Part shown: in pieces, positions 33,922 through 42,079 of the stretch | Position numbering within the stretch: the stretch's first letter is position 1 | How the letters are laid out: every line of letters begins with the position of its first letter | Source of the DNA: Verrucomicrobiota bacterium | GTDB lineage: Bacteria > Verrucomicrobiota > Verrucomicrobiia > Opitutales > UBA953 | Direction of reading: 5' to 3' | DNA: 54,183 bases | Assembly (NCBI GenBank): GCA_030831965.1 | Contig: JAURJZ010000015.1 | Location: 1-54,183, forward strand | Position numbers and translations under genes: made by a program | The notes under the pieces: model-generated | The model's database searches: none | Told to the model about the DNA's origin: nothing | Seen by the model: the letters and a program-made list of their open reading frames with translations, nothing else

Positions 33922-34829
33922 TGCCCCCCTCGCCCCAGAGCCGGCCCCGCGCCCGCCGCGGCTTCACGCTCGTGGAGCTGATGATCGTCATCTCGGTCAT
34001 CCTCATCCTGGCCAGCATGATGCTCGCCATCCAGCCCACCAACCCCGAGGGGCTGGCCAACGGCCAGCGCATGCTCGCCTCGACCCTCCGCTCGGCCCGC
34101 GCCCAGGCCATGGCCAACCGGGCGGCGCTGCCCAAGCCCGCCGGCCTCTCCCTGAACTGGGCCCCGTCCGACTTCCGCTACCGGGTCCTGATCAAGAACG
34201 ACCCCACCGACCCCGACCGCCATCTCCGCGAGGTTGTCATCGCCATCGGCGTCCGCGGGCTCGGCGCCTCGACCACCGCCGCCAAGTACGCGTGGTTCTC
34301 GCCCGATCCCTCGATCATGCTGCCGCCGGGCGTCTACTTCGTGCCTCCCGTCGTCGACGCCGCCCCCGCCACCGGCTTCACCAATCCCGCCGTGACCATG
34401 CCCGCCGGGGTCAACCTCGCCGGCACCTCCTCCGCCACCCGCCTCAGCCGCATCTCCGCCCTGGCGGATCCCACCGGCTTGACCGCCGGGACCTACGACC
34501 AGCCCAGCCCCACGGGCAGCCAGGCGCCGATGATGCTCTACCGCCCCGTCTTCGCGCCCAACATCTCGACCACCGTCGTGACCTTCGACAACACCTCGGT
34601 GCACGCCGCGGCCCAGGGGGCCAAGCAGTGGTTCTACGTGGAGCTCGGCGCCGACGGCACGAGCAACCACGCCGGCCGCGTCGTCCTGGTCGTCGCCGAG
34701 GGCGCCAACACCGGCGGCCAGGTGCTCCTCACCTCGCCCGACAAGTTCGGCGCCATCGTCCTCCGGCGCAGCGGCGACCTCTCCCTGACCACCGACTCCA
34801 GCGAGTTCGAGCTCACCTCCGTCAAATGA
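33921..34829 (+). CDS. GspH/FimT-like pseudopilin
   Basis: The 302-residue protein has a basic 14-residue leader (RPRARRG|FTLVELMIVISVILILASMML) and a globular beta-rich part of about 260 residues. The helix is followed by NGQRMLASTLRSARAQAMANRA, which is the GspH/FimT pattern (RSEAIKRN-like). It starts within the stop of the preceding gene (TGATG) and its stop overlaps the next start, so all four genes are translationally coupled. Minor pseudopilins like this one usually initiate pilus or pseudopilus assembly. Confidence 0.82.
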   Translation: MPPSPQSRPRARRGFTLVELMIVISVILILASMMLAIQPTNPEGLANGQRMLASTLRSARAQAMANRAALPKPAGLSLNWAPSDFRYRVLIKNDPTDPDRHLREVVIAIGVRGLGASTTAAKYAWFSPDPSIMLPPGVYFVPPVVDAAPATGFTNPAVTMPAGVNLAGTSSATRLSRISALADPTGLTAGTYDQPSPTGSQAPMMLYRPVFAPNISTTVVTFDNTSVHAAAQGAKQWFYVELGADGTSNHAGRVVLVVAEGANTGGQVLLTSPDKFGAIVLRRSGDLSLTTDSSEFELTSVK

Positions 34830-35620
34830 CCCCCGACGTCCCCGCTCCCCGCCCGCGCCGCCGCGGCTTCACCCTGGTCGAGGTCATCCTCGCGGTGGGC
34901 GTGATCGGCATCGCCATCGCCTCGCTCATCGGGATCCTCGCCACCACCTTCCAGCAGGTCGACGACATCATGCAGACCAACCGGGCGCTCACCGCCGCCC
35001 AGGGCCTCGTCACCGGCCTCGACAACCCGCGCTCCGTCCTCCGCGAGCTCACCGTGACGAGCGGCCTCAGCCACAACAACACCGCCAGCTTCTACCTTCC
35101 CAGCCGGACGGGGATCGACAATGCCACGGGCGACGCCCCCAATTTCGACCTCGCCTACAACCTGCTCAAGGGGGCGACAACCCTCGACAACGCCGTCTGG
35201 GTCTACGTCTACGAGCGCAAGATGGTCACCGCCATCGCGGAGACCGTCGTCTCCGGCTCCGCCGCCAACTACAACCTCAACGCCAACCCCGCCCTGCTCG
35301 AGGTCGTCTCCATGGCCGACGAGACCTTCCCGCCCGACCTGGCCCAGGCCCGCAACGTCATCGGCGCCCCGATGCGCGTCCGGCTAACCGTCTCCCGCCT
35401 CCTCGTCGGCCAGCGCGTCACCCTCGACGCCGCCACCGGCGAGCCCACCGCGGCCACCTGGGCCGTCGGGACCGCCCTCCCCGCCTCGCCGGACGGCTAC
35501 GCCCTCGCCTATCTGCCGGTGGTGGCTGAGTTCTTCCCCCACGACTACACCCCTCCCGCGACCTTCAAGGCCCGCGAGGAGACGCCCGTCCTCACCCAGA
35601 CCATCGTCATCAACCGATGA
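34826..35620 (+). CDS. GspI-like pseudopilin
   Basis: The 264-residue protein has leader RPRRRG|FTLVEVILAVGVIGIAIASLIGIL, with the VEV(I/L)LA variant typical of GspI/PilV-type minor pilins, then a domain of about 235 residues without cysteines. The start overlaps the preceding stop and its own stop overlaps the next gene, each by 4 bp (ATGA). It may correspond to cassette protein B of the verrucomicrobial pilin-like clusters; this is a guess from the motif. It would pair with the J-like protein in a tip complex. Confidence 0.8.
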   Translation: MTPDVPAPRPRRRGFTLVEVILAVGVIGIAIASLIGILATTFQQVDDIMQTNRALTAAQGLVTGLDNPRSVLRELTVTSGLSHNNTASFYLPSRTGIDNATGDAPNFDLAYNLLKGATTLDNAVWVYVYERKMVTAIAETVVSGSAANYNLNANPALLEVVSMADETFPPDLAQARNVIGAPMRVRLTVSRLLVGQRVTLDAATGEPTAATWAVGTALPASPDGYALAYLPVVAEFFPHDYTPPATFKAREETPVLTQTIVINR

Positions 35621-36867
35621 GCCAGCCCGCCGCCGCCCGCCGCGCCTTCACCCTGGTCGAGCTCCTGGTGGCCTCGGCCATCATGGTCATGATCGTCCTC
35701 GTTGTCGTGAAGGTCGCGGTCGACACCATGACCGCCTACGACCGCGTCGTGGCCGACCTCTCCGCCCAGTCGGAGGCCCGCGCCGTGCTCGACAACCTCG
35801 AGCGCGACATGAACACGGCTGTCATCCGCCCCGACGGACGCTGCTGGATGGAGATCATCGCCCCCGGCGCCCCCGGCGCCCCGACCGGCTTCGCCAACGG
35901 CGTCCCCAACGTCCCCCCGGACCTGCAGCCGATCCTGATGTTCTTCGCCTCGCCGGCGGATCGGCCCAAGTTCGTCCCCGGGTCGACCACCATCCCCCGC
36001 GAGCCCATCCGCGGCGACCTCTGCGCCGTCGCCTACCGCATGGGCCTGCGCTCGCCCTTCGACATGCCGGGCCAGCTCATCCAGCAGGTTTACTGCATCC
36101 AGCGCACGCTGATCGACCCCCAGAGCACCTTCCAGGAGGCGCTCCCCCACCTCACCGTCCCCACCGTGGCGCTCAGCGCCGTCGTCACCGGCGTGCCCTC
36201 CACCTATTGGCACGGCACCCCCCGCCGCTATCCCAGCTACAACAGCCCGTCGGCCGGCTGGGTCACCGGCAACCTGATGGACGGCACCGCCAACGGAGGA
36301 TGGACCATGGACGAGTCCAATTTCTGCGCCCAGAACACCGTCGCCCTCAATGTCACCCTCTGGTGCGCCTCGAGCGAGACCAAGGCGCAGGACTTCGCCC
36401 GGGTCGGGGCTCGTCCCGCCGGCGCCAACGTCGCCAACGGACTCCCGCCTGACGCGCTGCGCCCCGTCACCCTTTATCCGAAATCCACCGAGACCACCTA
36501 TCGCGCCGGCAATTCCGGCACCACCTACGGACAGCAGCATGCCTATTGGGGGCTGATGCCCTCGGGTCACACCACCTCGGCCTCGACCAGCACCTCGCAG
36601 GCCGACAAATACATCTACCGCGCTCGCGTCTACGCCGATCGCATCCAGCTCGACGCCCGCACGGCGCCCTTGCCCTACGCCCTCCGCCAGGTCGAGTTCT
36701 CCGTCACCGTCCTCACCCCCGAGGGCGCCCGCGAGCTCCGCGCACTCCAGGCCGCGACCGGCAGCGCCACCTTCGCCGAGACCAACCAGAGCACCTTCCG
36801 CCGCATCGTCGCCCAGCACGGCCGCCCTTACTCCCGCCGCGTGCTTGTGCTCGGCAACGGTGGCTGA
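35617..36867 (+). CDS. GspJ-like pseudopilin
   Basis: The 416-residue protein has a 10-residue leader, AAARRA|FTLVELLVASAIMVMIVLVVV, so the residue before the cleavage site is Ala instead of the usual Gly. The helix is followed by SEARAVLDNLERDMNTAVIR, the GspJ pattern (R..LD.LERDL). The globular part is unusually large for GspJ (about 390 residues) and rich in Thr, Ser and Pro. The ATG overlaps the preceding stop by 4 bp. The gene ends the cassette. No secretin, ATPase or prepilin peptidase gene adjoins the four pilins. Confidence 0.82.
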   Translation: MSQPAAARRAFTLVELLVASAIMVMIVLVVVKVAVDTMTAYDRVVADLSAQSEARAVLDNLERDMNTAVIRPDGRCWMEIIAPGAPGAPTGFANGVPNVPPDLQPILMFFASPADRPKFVPGSTTIPREPIRGDLCAVAYRMGLRSPFDMPGQLIQQVYCIQRTLIDPQSTFQEALPHLTVPTVALSAVVTGVPSTYWHGTPRRYPSYNSPSAGWVTGNLMDGTANGGWTMDESNFCAQNTVALNVTLWCASSETKAQDFARVGARPAGANVANGLPPDALRPVTLYPKSTETTYRAGNSGTTYGQQHAYWGLMPSGHTTSASTSTSQADKYIYRARVYADRIQLDARTAPLPYALRQVEFSVTVLTPEGARELRALQAATGSATFAETNQSTFRRIVAQHGRPYSRRVLVLGNGG

Positions 36868-36878
36868 TTGGAAGGCGC

Positions 36879-37037
36879 GAGGAGCGGTGCGCGGGAGCGA
36901 GGTCTAATCTGGCCTCCCCCGGTCCTCATTTATCGTGTTTTTGGGCGTTATTCGGATAAATTGCCCCCTGTTTGTAGCCTTTATTTTTAGCCCTCCCCAC
37001 CTAAGTTGATTTTACGGGACCCCGCTCCCCGCTCCTC
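36879..37037. repeat. Inverted-repeat block, family 1, before accA
   Basis: Left arm 36879-36896 and right arm 37019-37037 (GAGGAGCGG-type words) are inverted with about 15 of 18 positions matching. The enclosed core is AT-rich (36930-36995), the only such stretch nearby. The block fills the 177-bp gap and ends 7 bp before the accA ATG, like the block before the pirin gene at 3143-3291. Confidence 0.65.
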
Positions 37038-37044
37038 CCTCTCC

Positions 37045-38016
37045 ATGACCACGGTCGCCAAGCCTCGCTTCACCCTTGAGTTCGAGAAGCCCATCCGGGA
37101 ACTCGAGGACCAGATCGCCCAGATTCGCGCGTCCTCCGAGGGGGCGGGCATCGACGCCTCCAAGGAGCTCGCCTCGCTCGAGGACAAGCTCGAGAAGACC
37201 CGCCGCGAGATCTACGGCAACCTCACCCCCTGGCAGCGCGTCCAGCTCGCCCGCCATCCCCGCCGCCCCTACTCGCTCGACTACATCCAGCTGCTCTTTG
37301 ACGACTTCCAGGAGCTGCACGGCGACCGGCTGTTCATGGACGACGAGTCGACCGTCGGGGGCACCGCCATCTTCGAGGGCAACCCCGTGGTGGTCATCGG
37401 CCAGCAGAAGGGCCGGGACACCAAGGAGAACCTCCGCCGCAACTTCGGCTGCCCCAACCCCGAGGGGTACCGCAAGGCCCTCCGCCTGATGCGCCTCGCC
37501 GAGCGCTTCGGCCTGCCCATCGTCACCCTGGTCGACACCCCTGGCGCCTTCCCCGGCATCGGCTCCGAGGAGCGCCACGTGGCCGAGGCCATCGCGGTCA
37601 ACCTCCGCGAGATGAGCCAGCTGCGCGTCCCCATCGTGACCTTCGTCATCGGCGAGGGCGGCTCGGGCGGCGCCCTCGGCATCGCCGTCTCGGACCGCGT
37701 CTACATCCTCGAGAACGCCTATTATTCCGTCATCTCGCCCGAGGGCTGCGCCGCCATCCTCTTCAAGGACCGCGCCCACGCCCCCAAGGCCGCCGAGGCG
37801 CTCAAGCTCGACTCCGCCAACCTGGTCAGGCTCGGCGTGGTCGACGGCGTCGTGCGCGAGCCGCTTGGCGGCGCGCAGGAGGATCCCGCCGCCACCGCCT
37901 CGGGCATCCGCAAGACCCTGCGCGGCGCCCTCGCCGAGCTCGGCAAACTCAAGCCCGAGAAGCTCCTCGCGGGGCGTTACGCCAAGTTCCGCGGGATGGG
38001 CGTCTACGCCTCCTGA
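37045..38016 (+). CDS. accA: acetyl-CoA carboxylase carboxyltransferase subunit alpha
   Basis: With AccD this subunit transfers the carboxyl group from biotin to acetyl-CoA, making malonyl-CoA for fatty acids. The 323-residue length is normal. FTLEFEKPIRELEDQIAQI, LTPWQRVQLARHP, GCPNPEGYRKALRLM and IGEGGSGGALGIAVSDRV are signature stretches; the last forms an oxyanion loop. The ATG at 37045 was chosen over a TTG 39 bp upstream. Its last 13 bp overlap the end of the converging kamA-like gene. accD is not adjacent. Confidence 0.96.
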   Translation: MTTVAKPRFTLEFEKPIRELEDQIAQIRASSEGAGIDASKELASLEDKLEKTRREIYGNLTPWQRVQLARHPRRPYSLDYIQLLFDDFQELHGDRLFMDDESTVGGTAIFEGNPVVVIGQQKGRDTKENLRRNFGCPNPEGYRKALRLMRLAERFGLPIVTLVDTPGAFPGIGSEERHVAEAIAVNLREMSQLRVPIVTFVIGEGGSGGALGIAVSDRVYILENAYYSVISPEGCAAILFKDRAHAPKAAEALKLDSANLVRLGVVDGVVREPLGGAQEDPAATASGIRKTLRGALAELGKLKPEKLLAGRYAKFRGMGVYAS

Positions 38017-39170
38017 GCGGGCAGCGGGCTCGGCCTTGCCTCGCCGCTCGGGTAGCGGAAGGGCCGGTCCTCGTAGTTCCGCAGCTGCACCCAGCCCTCG
38101 CGCACGGCCTCGACGTACTCGGGGTTGACGGGAATCTTCCCGCCGCCGCCGGGGGCGTCGATGACGTACTGGGGCACGGCGAAGCCGGTGGTGTGGCCGC
38201 GGAGGGAGCGGATGAGGTCGACGCCGCGGGCCACGGGCACCCGGAGGTGGCCCGACCCCTCGATGAGGTCGCAGGCGTAGAGGTAGTAGGGTCGGACGCG
38301 CATGCGGAGCAGCCGGTGCGTGAGCGAGCGGAGCGTCTCGGCGTCGTCGTTGACCCCCTGGAGCAGCACGGATTGGTTGCCGAGGGGGACGCCGGCGAGG
38401 GCGAGGCGCTCGCAGGCCGCGGCCAGCTCGGCCGTGCACTCGCGGGGGTGGTTCGTGTGGATGTTGACCCAGACCGGGCCGTGGCGGCGCAGGATGTCGG
38501 CCAGGGCGGGGGTGACGCGCTGGGGCAGGAACACCGGGATGCGCGAGCCGATGCGGATGACCTCCAGGTGGGGGATGGCCCTGAGGCGCCCGAGGAGCTT
38601 GTCCAGCTTCTCATCCGAGAGGAGGAGGGGGTCGCCGCCCGAGATCAGCACGTCGCGGACCCCGGGATGGGCGGCGATGTAGCCCAGGCCCGCCTCGAGG
38701 TCGGGATGGAAGTCGTACTGCTGGGCGTTGGACACCAGCCGGCTCCGCGTGCAGTAGCGGCAGTACGCGGCGCAGCGGTCGGTGACCAGGAAGAGGACGC
38801 GGTCCGGGTAGCGATGGACGATCCCCGGGACCGGCGAGTCGCCGTCCTCCCCGACCGGGTCGGGGGTCTCGCCGGGCGAGAGAACCGATTCCTCGATGCG
38901 GGGGATGACCTGGCGTCGGATGGGGCAGGCGGGGTCGTCCCGGTCGATCAGGTTGAAGAAGTGCGGGGTGACGGCCAGGGCGAGCTTGCCGGGCGCGAAG
39001 AGGCAGCCAGCCCGCTCCTCGGGGGTGAGGGTCATCCTCGCCTCGAGGTCCTTGAGGGACGTCAGGCGGTTGCGCAGCTGCCAATGCCAGTCGTTCCAGC
39101 TCTCCGCGGGGATATCCGACCAGAGGCCTTGGCCGGAATGCCAGCGGTCGGGTAGGTCTTGGGGGAACAT
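38004..39170 (-). CDS. KamA family radical SAM lysine 2,3-aminomutase
   Basis: The 388-residue enzyme has the radical SAM cluster Cys133, Cys137 and Cys140 (DRCAAYCRYCTRSR), the PLP lysine Lys345 in APGGGGKIPVNP, and the two substrate-amine aspartates seen in true lysine aminomutases, Asp301 (YACDLIEG) and Asp338 (VIDAPGG). These favour free-lysine aminomutase over the EF-P modifier EpmB. The product would be beta-lysine, a lysine-degradation intermediate or, after acetylation, an osmolyte. No acetyltransferase (ablB) is next to it. It overlaps accA tail-to-tail by 13 bp. Confidence 0.88.
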   Translation of the reverse strand: MFPQDLPDRWHSGQGLWSDIPAESWNDWHWQLRNRLTSLKDLEARMTLTPEERAGCLFAPGKLALAVTPHFFNLIDRDDPACPIRRQVIPRIEESVLSPGETPDPVGEDGDSPVPGIVHRYPDRVLFLVTDRCAAYCRYCTRSRLVSNAQQYDFHPDLEAGLGYIAAHPGVRDVLISGGDPLLLSDEKLDKLLGRLRAIPHLEVIRIGSRIPVFLPQRVTPALADILRRHGPVWVNIHTNHPRECTAELAAACERLALAGVPLGNQSVLLQGVNDDAETLRSLTHRLLRMRVRPYYLYACDLIEGSGHLRVPVARGVDLIRSLRGHTTGFAVPQYVIDAPGGGGKIPVNPEYVEAVREGWVQLRNYEDRPFRYPSGEARPSPLPAQEA

Positions 39171-39228
39171 CGGTCGTTCCCCATCCTATCCGACGGCGGT
39201 CCTGCAGGCAAACGCCAACCCCGCTTCC

Positions 39229-39987
39229 TCAGCGGGGAAGATGCCAGATATTGCGGAATTCGATGGGGTCGCCGTGGAACTGCAGGGCCAGGGGGGCCGT
39301 CGGCGGGTGCTTGGCGTAGGTGGCGACGCGCTTGTGGGTGCTGATGCCCATCAGTTCCTGTCGGTCATGGACGGTGATCCCGTTGTGGACGACCGTGACC
39401 ACGGCGGGCTTGATCAGCTTGCCGTCCTCCGCGAAGACCGGAGCCTCGAAGTCGATGTCATAGCTCTGCCACTCCCCCTGGGGCAGGGACGCGTTGCTGG
39501 CCGGGGGATATTGGCCGTAGAGCGCGGCGGCTTGGCCGTCGGCGTAGGTGACATTGTCAAACGACTCGAGGATCTGCACCTCGTAACGCTCGAGGAGGAA
39601 GAACCCGCTGTTGCCGCCGCTCTGGCCGCTGACCTTGCGGCCGGCGGGGATGCGCCACTCCACGTGGTAGCGTCCGGAGCCGAAGGCGTCCTTTGTCTTG
39701 ATGTCGTTGGCCGTCGCGACCATCACGCCGTCCTTCACCGGCCAGACCTGGGGCTTCTTGCCGCCGCGCGGCACCCAGGCGTCGGTCCCCTTGCCGTCGA
39801 GGAGAACCACCGCCCCCTTGGGCGCGGGCGAGGCCTGGCAGCTCGCCTTGCCCGCCTCGACCTTGGCGGGCTTGGGACGGTTCATGTCGTGCACCTGCCA
39901 GTTCGTCCCGGGTATGATGGGATTGGGCTTGGCCGGCTCGGCGCCGAAGGCCAGCGGACAGACGAGGAGGGGGAGGAGGCGTCGCAT
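39229..39987 (-). CDS. DUF1080 (3-keto-disaccharide hydrolase-like) secreted protein
   Basis: The 252-residue protein has a signal peptide (MRRLLPLLVCPLAFGA) and a jellyroll domain with the DUF1080 motifs VVLLDGKGTDAWVPRGG, the YHVEWRIPAG strand, GNSGFFLLERYEVQILES and NGITVHDRQELMG, and the closing PIEFRNIWHLP. Family members act on 3-keto-glycosides or related polysaccharides in Planctomycetes and Verrucomicrobia and are abundant there. The ATG at 39987 gives the signal peptide. It sits alone between kamA and the tRNA. Confidence 0.9.
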   Translation of the reverse strand: MRRLLPLLVCPLAFGAEPAKPNPIIPGTNWQVHDMNRPKPAKVEAGKASCQASPAPKGAVVLLDGKGTDAWVPRGGKKPQVWPVKDGVMVATANDIKTKDAFGSGRYHVEWRIPAGRKVSGQSGGNSGFFLLERYEVQILESFDNVTYADGQAAALYGQYPPASNASLPQGEWQSYDIDFEAPVFAEDGKLIKPAVVTVVHNGITVHDRQELMGISTHKRVATYAKHPPTAPLALQFHGDPIEFRNIWHLPR

Positions 39988-40070
39988 GGGGTGGGGTTGG
40001 AAATCTAGACCTCCTGTGGGGCGGGTGAGTTCCCGGTCGTGACGGGGTAATCCAGGGGTGGGAGCGTCAA

Positions 40071-40098
40071 AAGGACCGCATCCGGGGATGCGGTCCTT
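40071..40098 (-). terminator. Terminator after tRNA-Arg(ACG)
   Basis: Perfect 13-bp arms (40071-40083 with 40086-40098, AAGGACCGCATCC) around GG lie just downstream of the tRNA on the minus strand and are followed by TTGACGC with A4 on the plus strand (40069-40072). The stem begins AAGGACC, like the terminator at 8950-8982. Confidence 0.82.
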
Positions 40099-40104
40099 CG
40101 AAAG

Positions 40105-40179
40105 TGGCGGGCCCGTAGGGATTCGAACCCCAAACGTCTGATCCGTAGTCAGAAGTGATATCCATTTCACCACGGGCCC
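40105..40179 (-). tRNA. tRNA-Arg(ACG)
   Basis: The minus strand gives acceptor GGGCCCG (40179-40173) with CGGGCCC (40115-40109), discriminator G and an encoded CCA (40107-40105). The anticodon stem TCTGA/TCAGA holds the loop CTACGGA (anticodon ACG, read as inosine at position 34 in most bacteria), and the T-arm loop is TTCGAAT. It is the second tRNA-Arg in the window and the only one of the three tRNAs here with a genomic CCA. Confidence 0.94.
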
Positions 40180-40253
40180 GTTGACTGACAGGTTTCCATC
40201 AAGAAACGCGCCCCCCTTCCGGGCAAGCCAAAACCTCCCAAGCCCCGTTCCGA

Positions 40254-40958
40254 CTAGGCTTCCGCCTCGTGCAGGGCCACGGTCCCGAAGAGGAGCTTGC
40301 GATGTCGCACCTGGGAGAAGCCCGCCGCAAGGAGCTCCTGCTCGAGCCCCTTGGCGTCGGGGAAGCCGGCGATGCTGAACGCCAGGTAGCGGTAGGCGGA
40401 GATATCCCCCGTGAACAGCGCGGCCAGCACGGGGGCCACCAGCCTGACCTGGACGAAATGCAGGGGGCGGAACCAAGGGTCGGGCTGGCTGAACTCGAGG
40501 ATGAGCGCGGCCCCTCCCGGACGGAGGATGCGCCGGAGCTCGCGGAGCCCGCTTGGCCTGTCCTCGAGATTCCTGATGCCGTAGGCGATGGTGGCGACAT
40601 CCACCGAGGCGTCGGGCAAGGGCAGGGCGAGGCAGTCGCCTGGCCGGAAGCGGATGCCCGCGGTGCCCTCCTTGGCGGCCCGGGCGCGGGCCAGCTCGAG
40701 CAGGGGTTCGCAGAAGTCGTAGCCCGCGACCTCGGAGGTGGGCGGCAGGATCGCCCGGAGGGCGAAGGCGACGTCCCCGCTGCCCGTCGCGAGGTCGGCC
40801 ACGGACCGGGGTTGGCGGGCGGCGGCGGCCCGGACGAGGGCGTTGCGCCAGCCGACGCACATCCCGGCGGAGAGGATGCGGTTGACCAGGTCGTAGCGCC
40901 AGGCGATGCGGCCGAACATGGCGCGCACCTCCTTGGCCCGCGGGACGCCGTCGCTCAT
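40254..40958 (-). CDS. ubiE: demethylmenaquinone / UbiE-type methyltransferase
   Basis: The 234-residue class I methyltransferase has the motifs SGDVAFALRAI and VADLATGSGD near 52-65, YGIRNLEDRPSGLRELRRILRPGG near 125 and RRILRPGGAALILEFS. These define the UbiE/MenG family that puts the last methyl on menaquinone (or ubiquinone). With menD in the same window, a menaquinone role is likelier. Its ATG overlaps the mnmA stop by 4 bp, so translation is coupled to a tRNA-modifying gene, an unexpected pairing. Confidence 0.92.
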   Translation of the reverse strand: MSDGVPRAKEVRAMFGRIAWRYDLVNRILSAGMCVGWRNALVRAAAARQPRSVADLATGSGDVAFALRAILPPTSEVAGYDFCEPLLELARARAAKEGTAGIRFRPGDCLALPLPDASVDVATIAYGIRNLEDRPSGLRELRRILRPGGAALILEFSQPDPWFRPLHFVQVRLVAPVLAALFTGDISAYRYLAFSIAGFPDAKGLEQELLAAGFSQVRHRKLLFGTVALHEAEA

Positions 40959-42040
40959 CGCAGCACGCCCCCTCCCAGCAGGCTGTCGTTGTCGTACAGC
41001 GCCACCACCTGGCCCGGGGCGAGGCCCCGCTGGGTGGCGGAGAACCTGATCTCGGCGGCGCCGCCGCCGAGCGGCGTGAGGCGCGCGGGGAGGGCCGGGT
41101 CGCGGTGCCGGACGCGCGCGAGGAGCTCGCGCTCGCCATCGACCGGGTGCCGGATCCAGCTGAGGTGGTCGACCGTCGCGCGGTCGGCGTAAAGGCCGGG
41201 CAGGCCGGGGCGGTCGAAGGCGACCCTCAGGGTGCGCGTGGCGAAGTCCTTCGCCACCACGACGAAGTGCTCGTGGTCGGTGTTGGAGGGCAGGCCGATG
41301 CCCTTGCGCTGGCCGAGGGTGAATCGGTGGAGCCCGCGGTGCTCGCCGAGCACCGTGCCGGCGAGGTCGACGATGGGCCCGGGAGCGTCGGGGATGTGTC
41401 GCTCGAGGAAGTCCTGGATGCGGACCTGGCCGAGGAAACAGATGCCCTGGCTGTCCTTGCGGTCGGCGTTGGGCAGGCCGGCCTCGGTCGCGAGCCGCCG
41501 CACCTCGGCCTTGCGCAGCCCGCCAACGGGGAAGCGCGCGGCCCGCATCTGGTCCTGGCGGTTGAGCGCGAGGAAGTAGGTCTGGTCCTTGTCCCGGTCG
41601 GCGCCCATCCGGATGTCCACCGTGCCGTCGTCCATCTCGACGCGCCGGACGTAATGGCCCGTGCCCACGGCCTCGAACCCGTCGGCCTGCGCCACCCGGA
41701 GGAAGGCCCCGAACTTCATCTCGCGGTTGCAGACGATGTCGGGGTTGGGGGTCAGCCCGCGGGCGTAGCCCTCGACGAGGTAATCGACCACGGCCCTGCG
41801 GTACGGGTCGACGAGGTCGACGGAGCGGAAGGGGATGCCGAGCGTCCGCGCCACCGCCTCGGCGTCGCGCTGGTCGGTTTCCCAGGGGCACTCGCCGGGG
41901 AAGGGCAGGCCCTCCTCGTTGCGCCAGGTCCGGATATGGGCCCCGTGCACGTCGTGCCCCTCGCGCTTCAGGAGAAGCGCGGCCACGGCGCTGTCGACGC
42001 CGCCGGAGAGACCGACGAGGATCCTGGCCACGGACACCAT
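40955..42040 (-). CDS. mnmA: tRNA-specific 2-thiouridylase MnmA
   Basis: The 361-residue enzyme makes 2-thiouridine at U34 of tRNA(Lys, Glu, Gln). The PP-loop SGGVDSAVA (12-20), the catalytic cysteines Cys104 (NPDIVCNREMKF) and Cys201 (DSQGICFLGQ), and the central FTLGQRKGIGL motif are all present. Sulfur reaches Cys201 as a persulfide from the IscS/TusE relay. The ATG at 42040 fits; a GTG (codon 4) is a weaker alternative. ubiE overlaps its stop. Confidence 0.95.
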   Translation of the reverse strand: MVSVARILVGLSGGVDSAVAALLLKREGHDVHGAHIRTWRNEEGLPFPGECPWETDQRDAEAVARTLGIPFRSVDLVDPYRRAVVDYLVEGYARGLTPNPDIVCNREMKFGAFLRVAQADGFEAVGTGHYVRRVEMDDGTVDIRMGADRDKDQTYFLALNRQDQMRAARFPVGGLRKAEVRRLATEAGLPNADRKDSQGICFLGQVRIQDFLERHIPDAPGPIVDLAGTVLGEHRGLHRFTLGQRKGIGLPSNTDHEHFVVVAKDFATRTLRVAFDRPGLPGLYADRATVDHLSWIRHPVDGERELLARVRHRDPALPARLTPLGGGAAEIRFSATQRGLAPGQVVALYDNDSLLGGGVLR

Positions 42041-42079
42041 CCAACCCCGCCCGGCGGGGGTCGGAAGCCTAAAGCGGGC

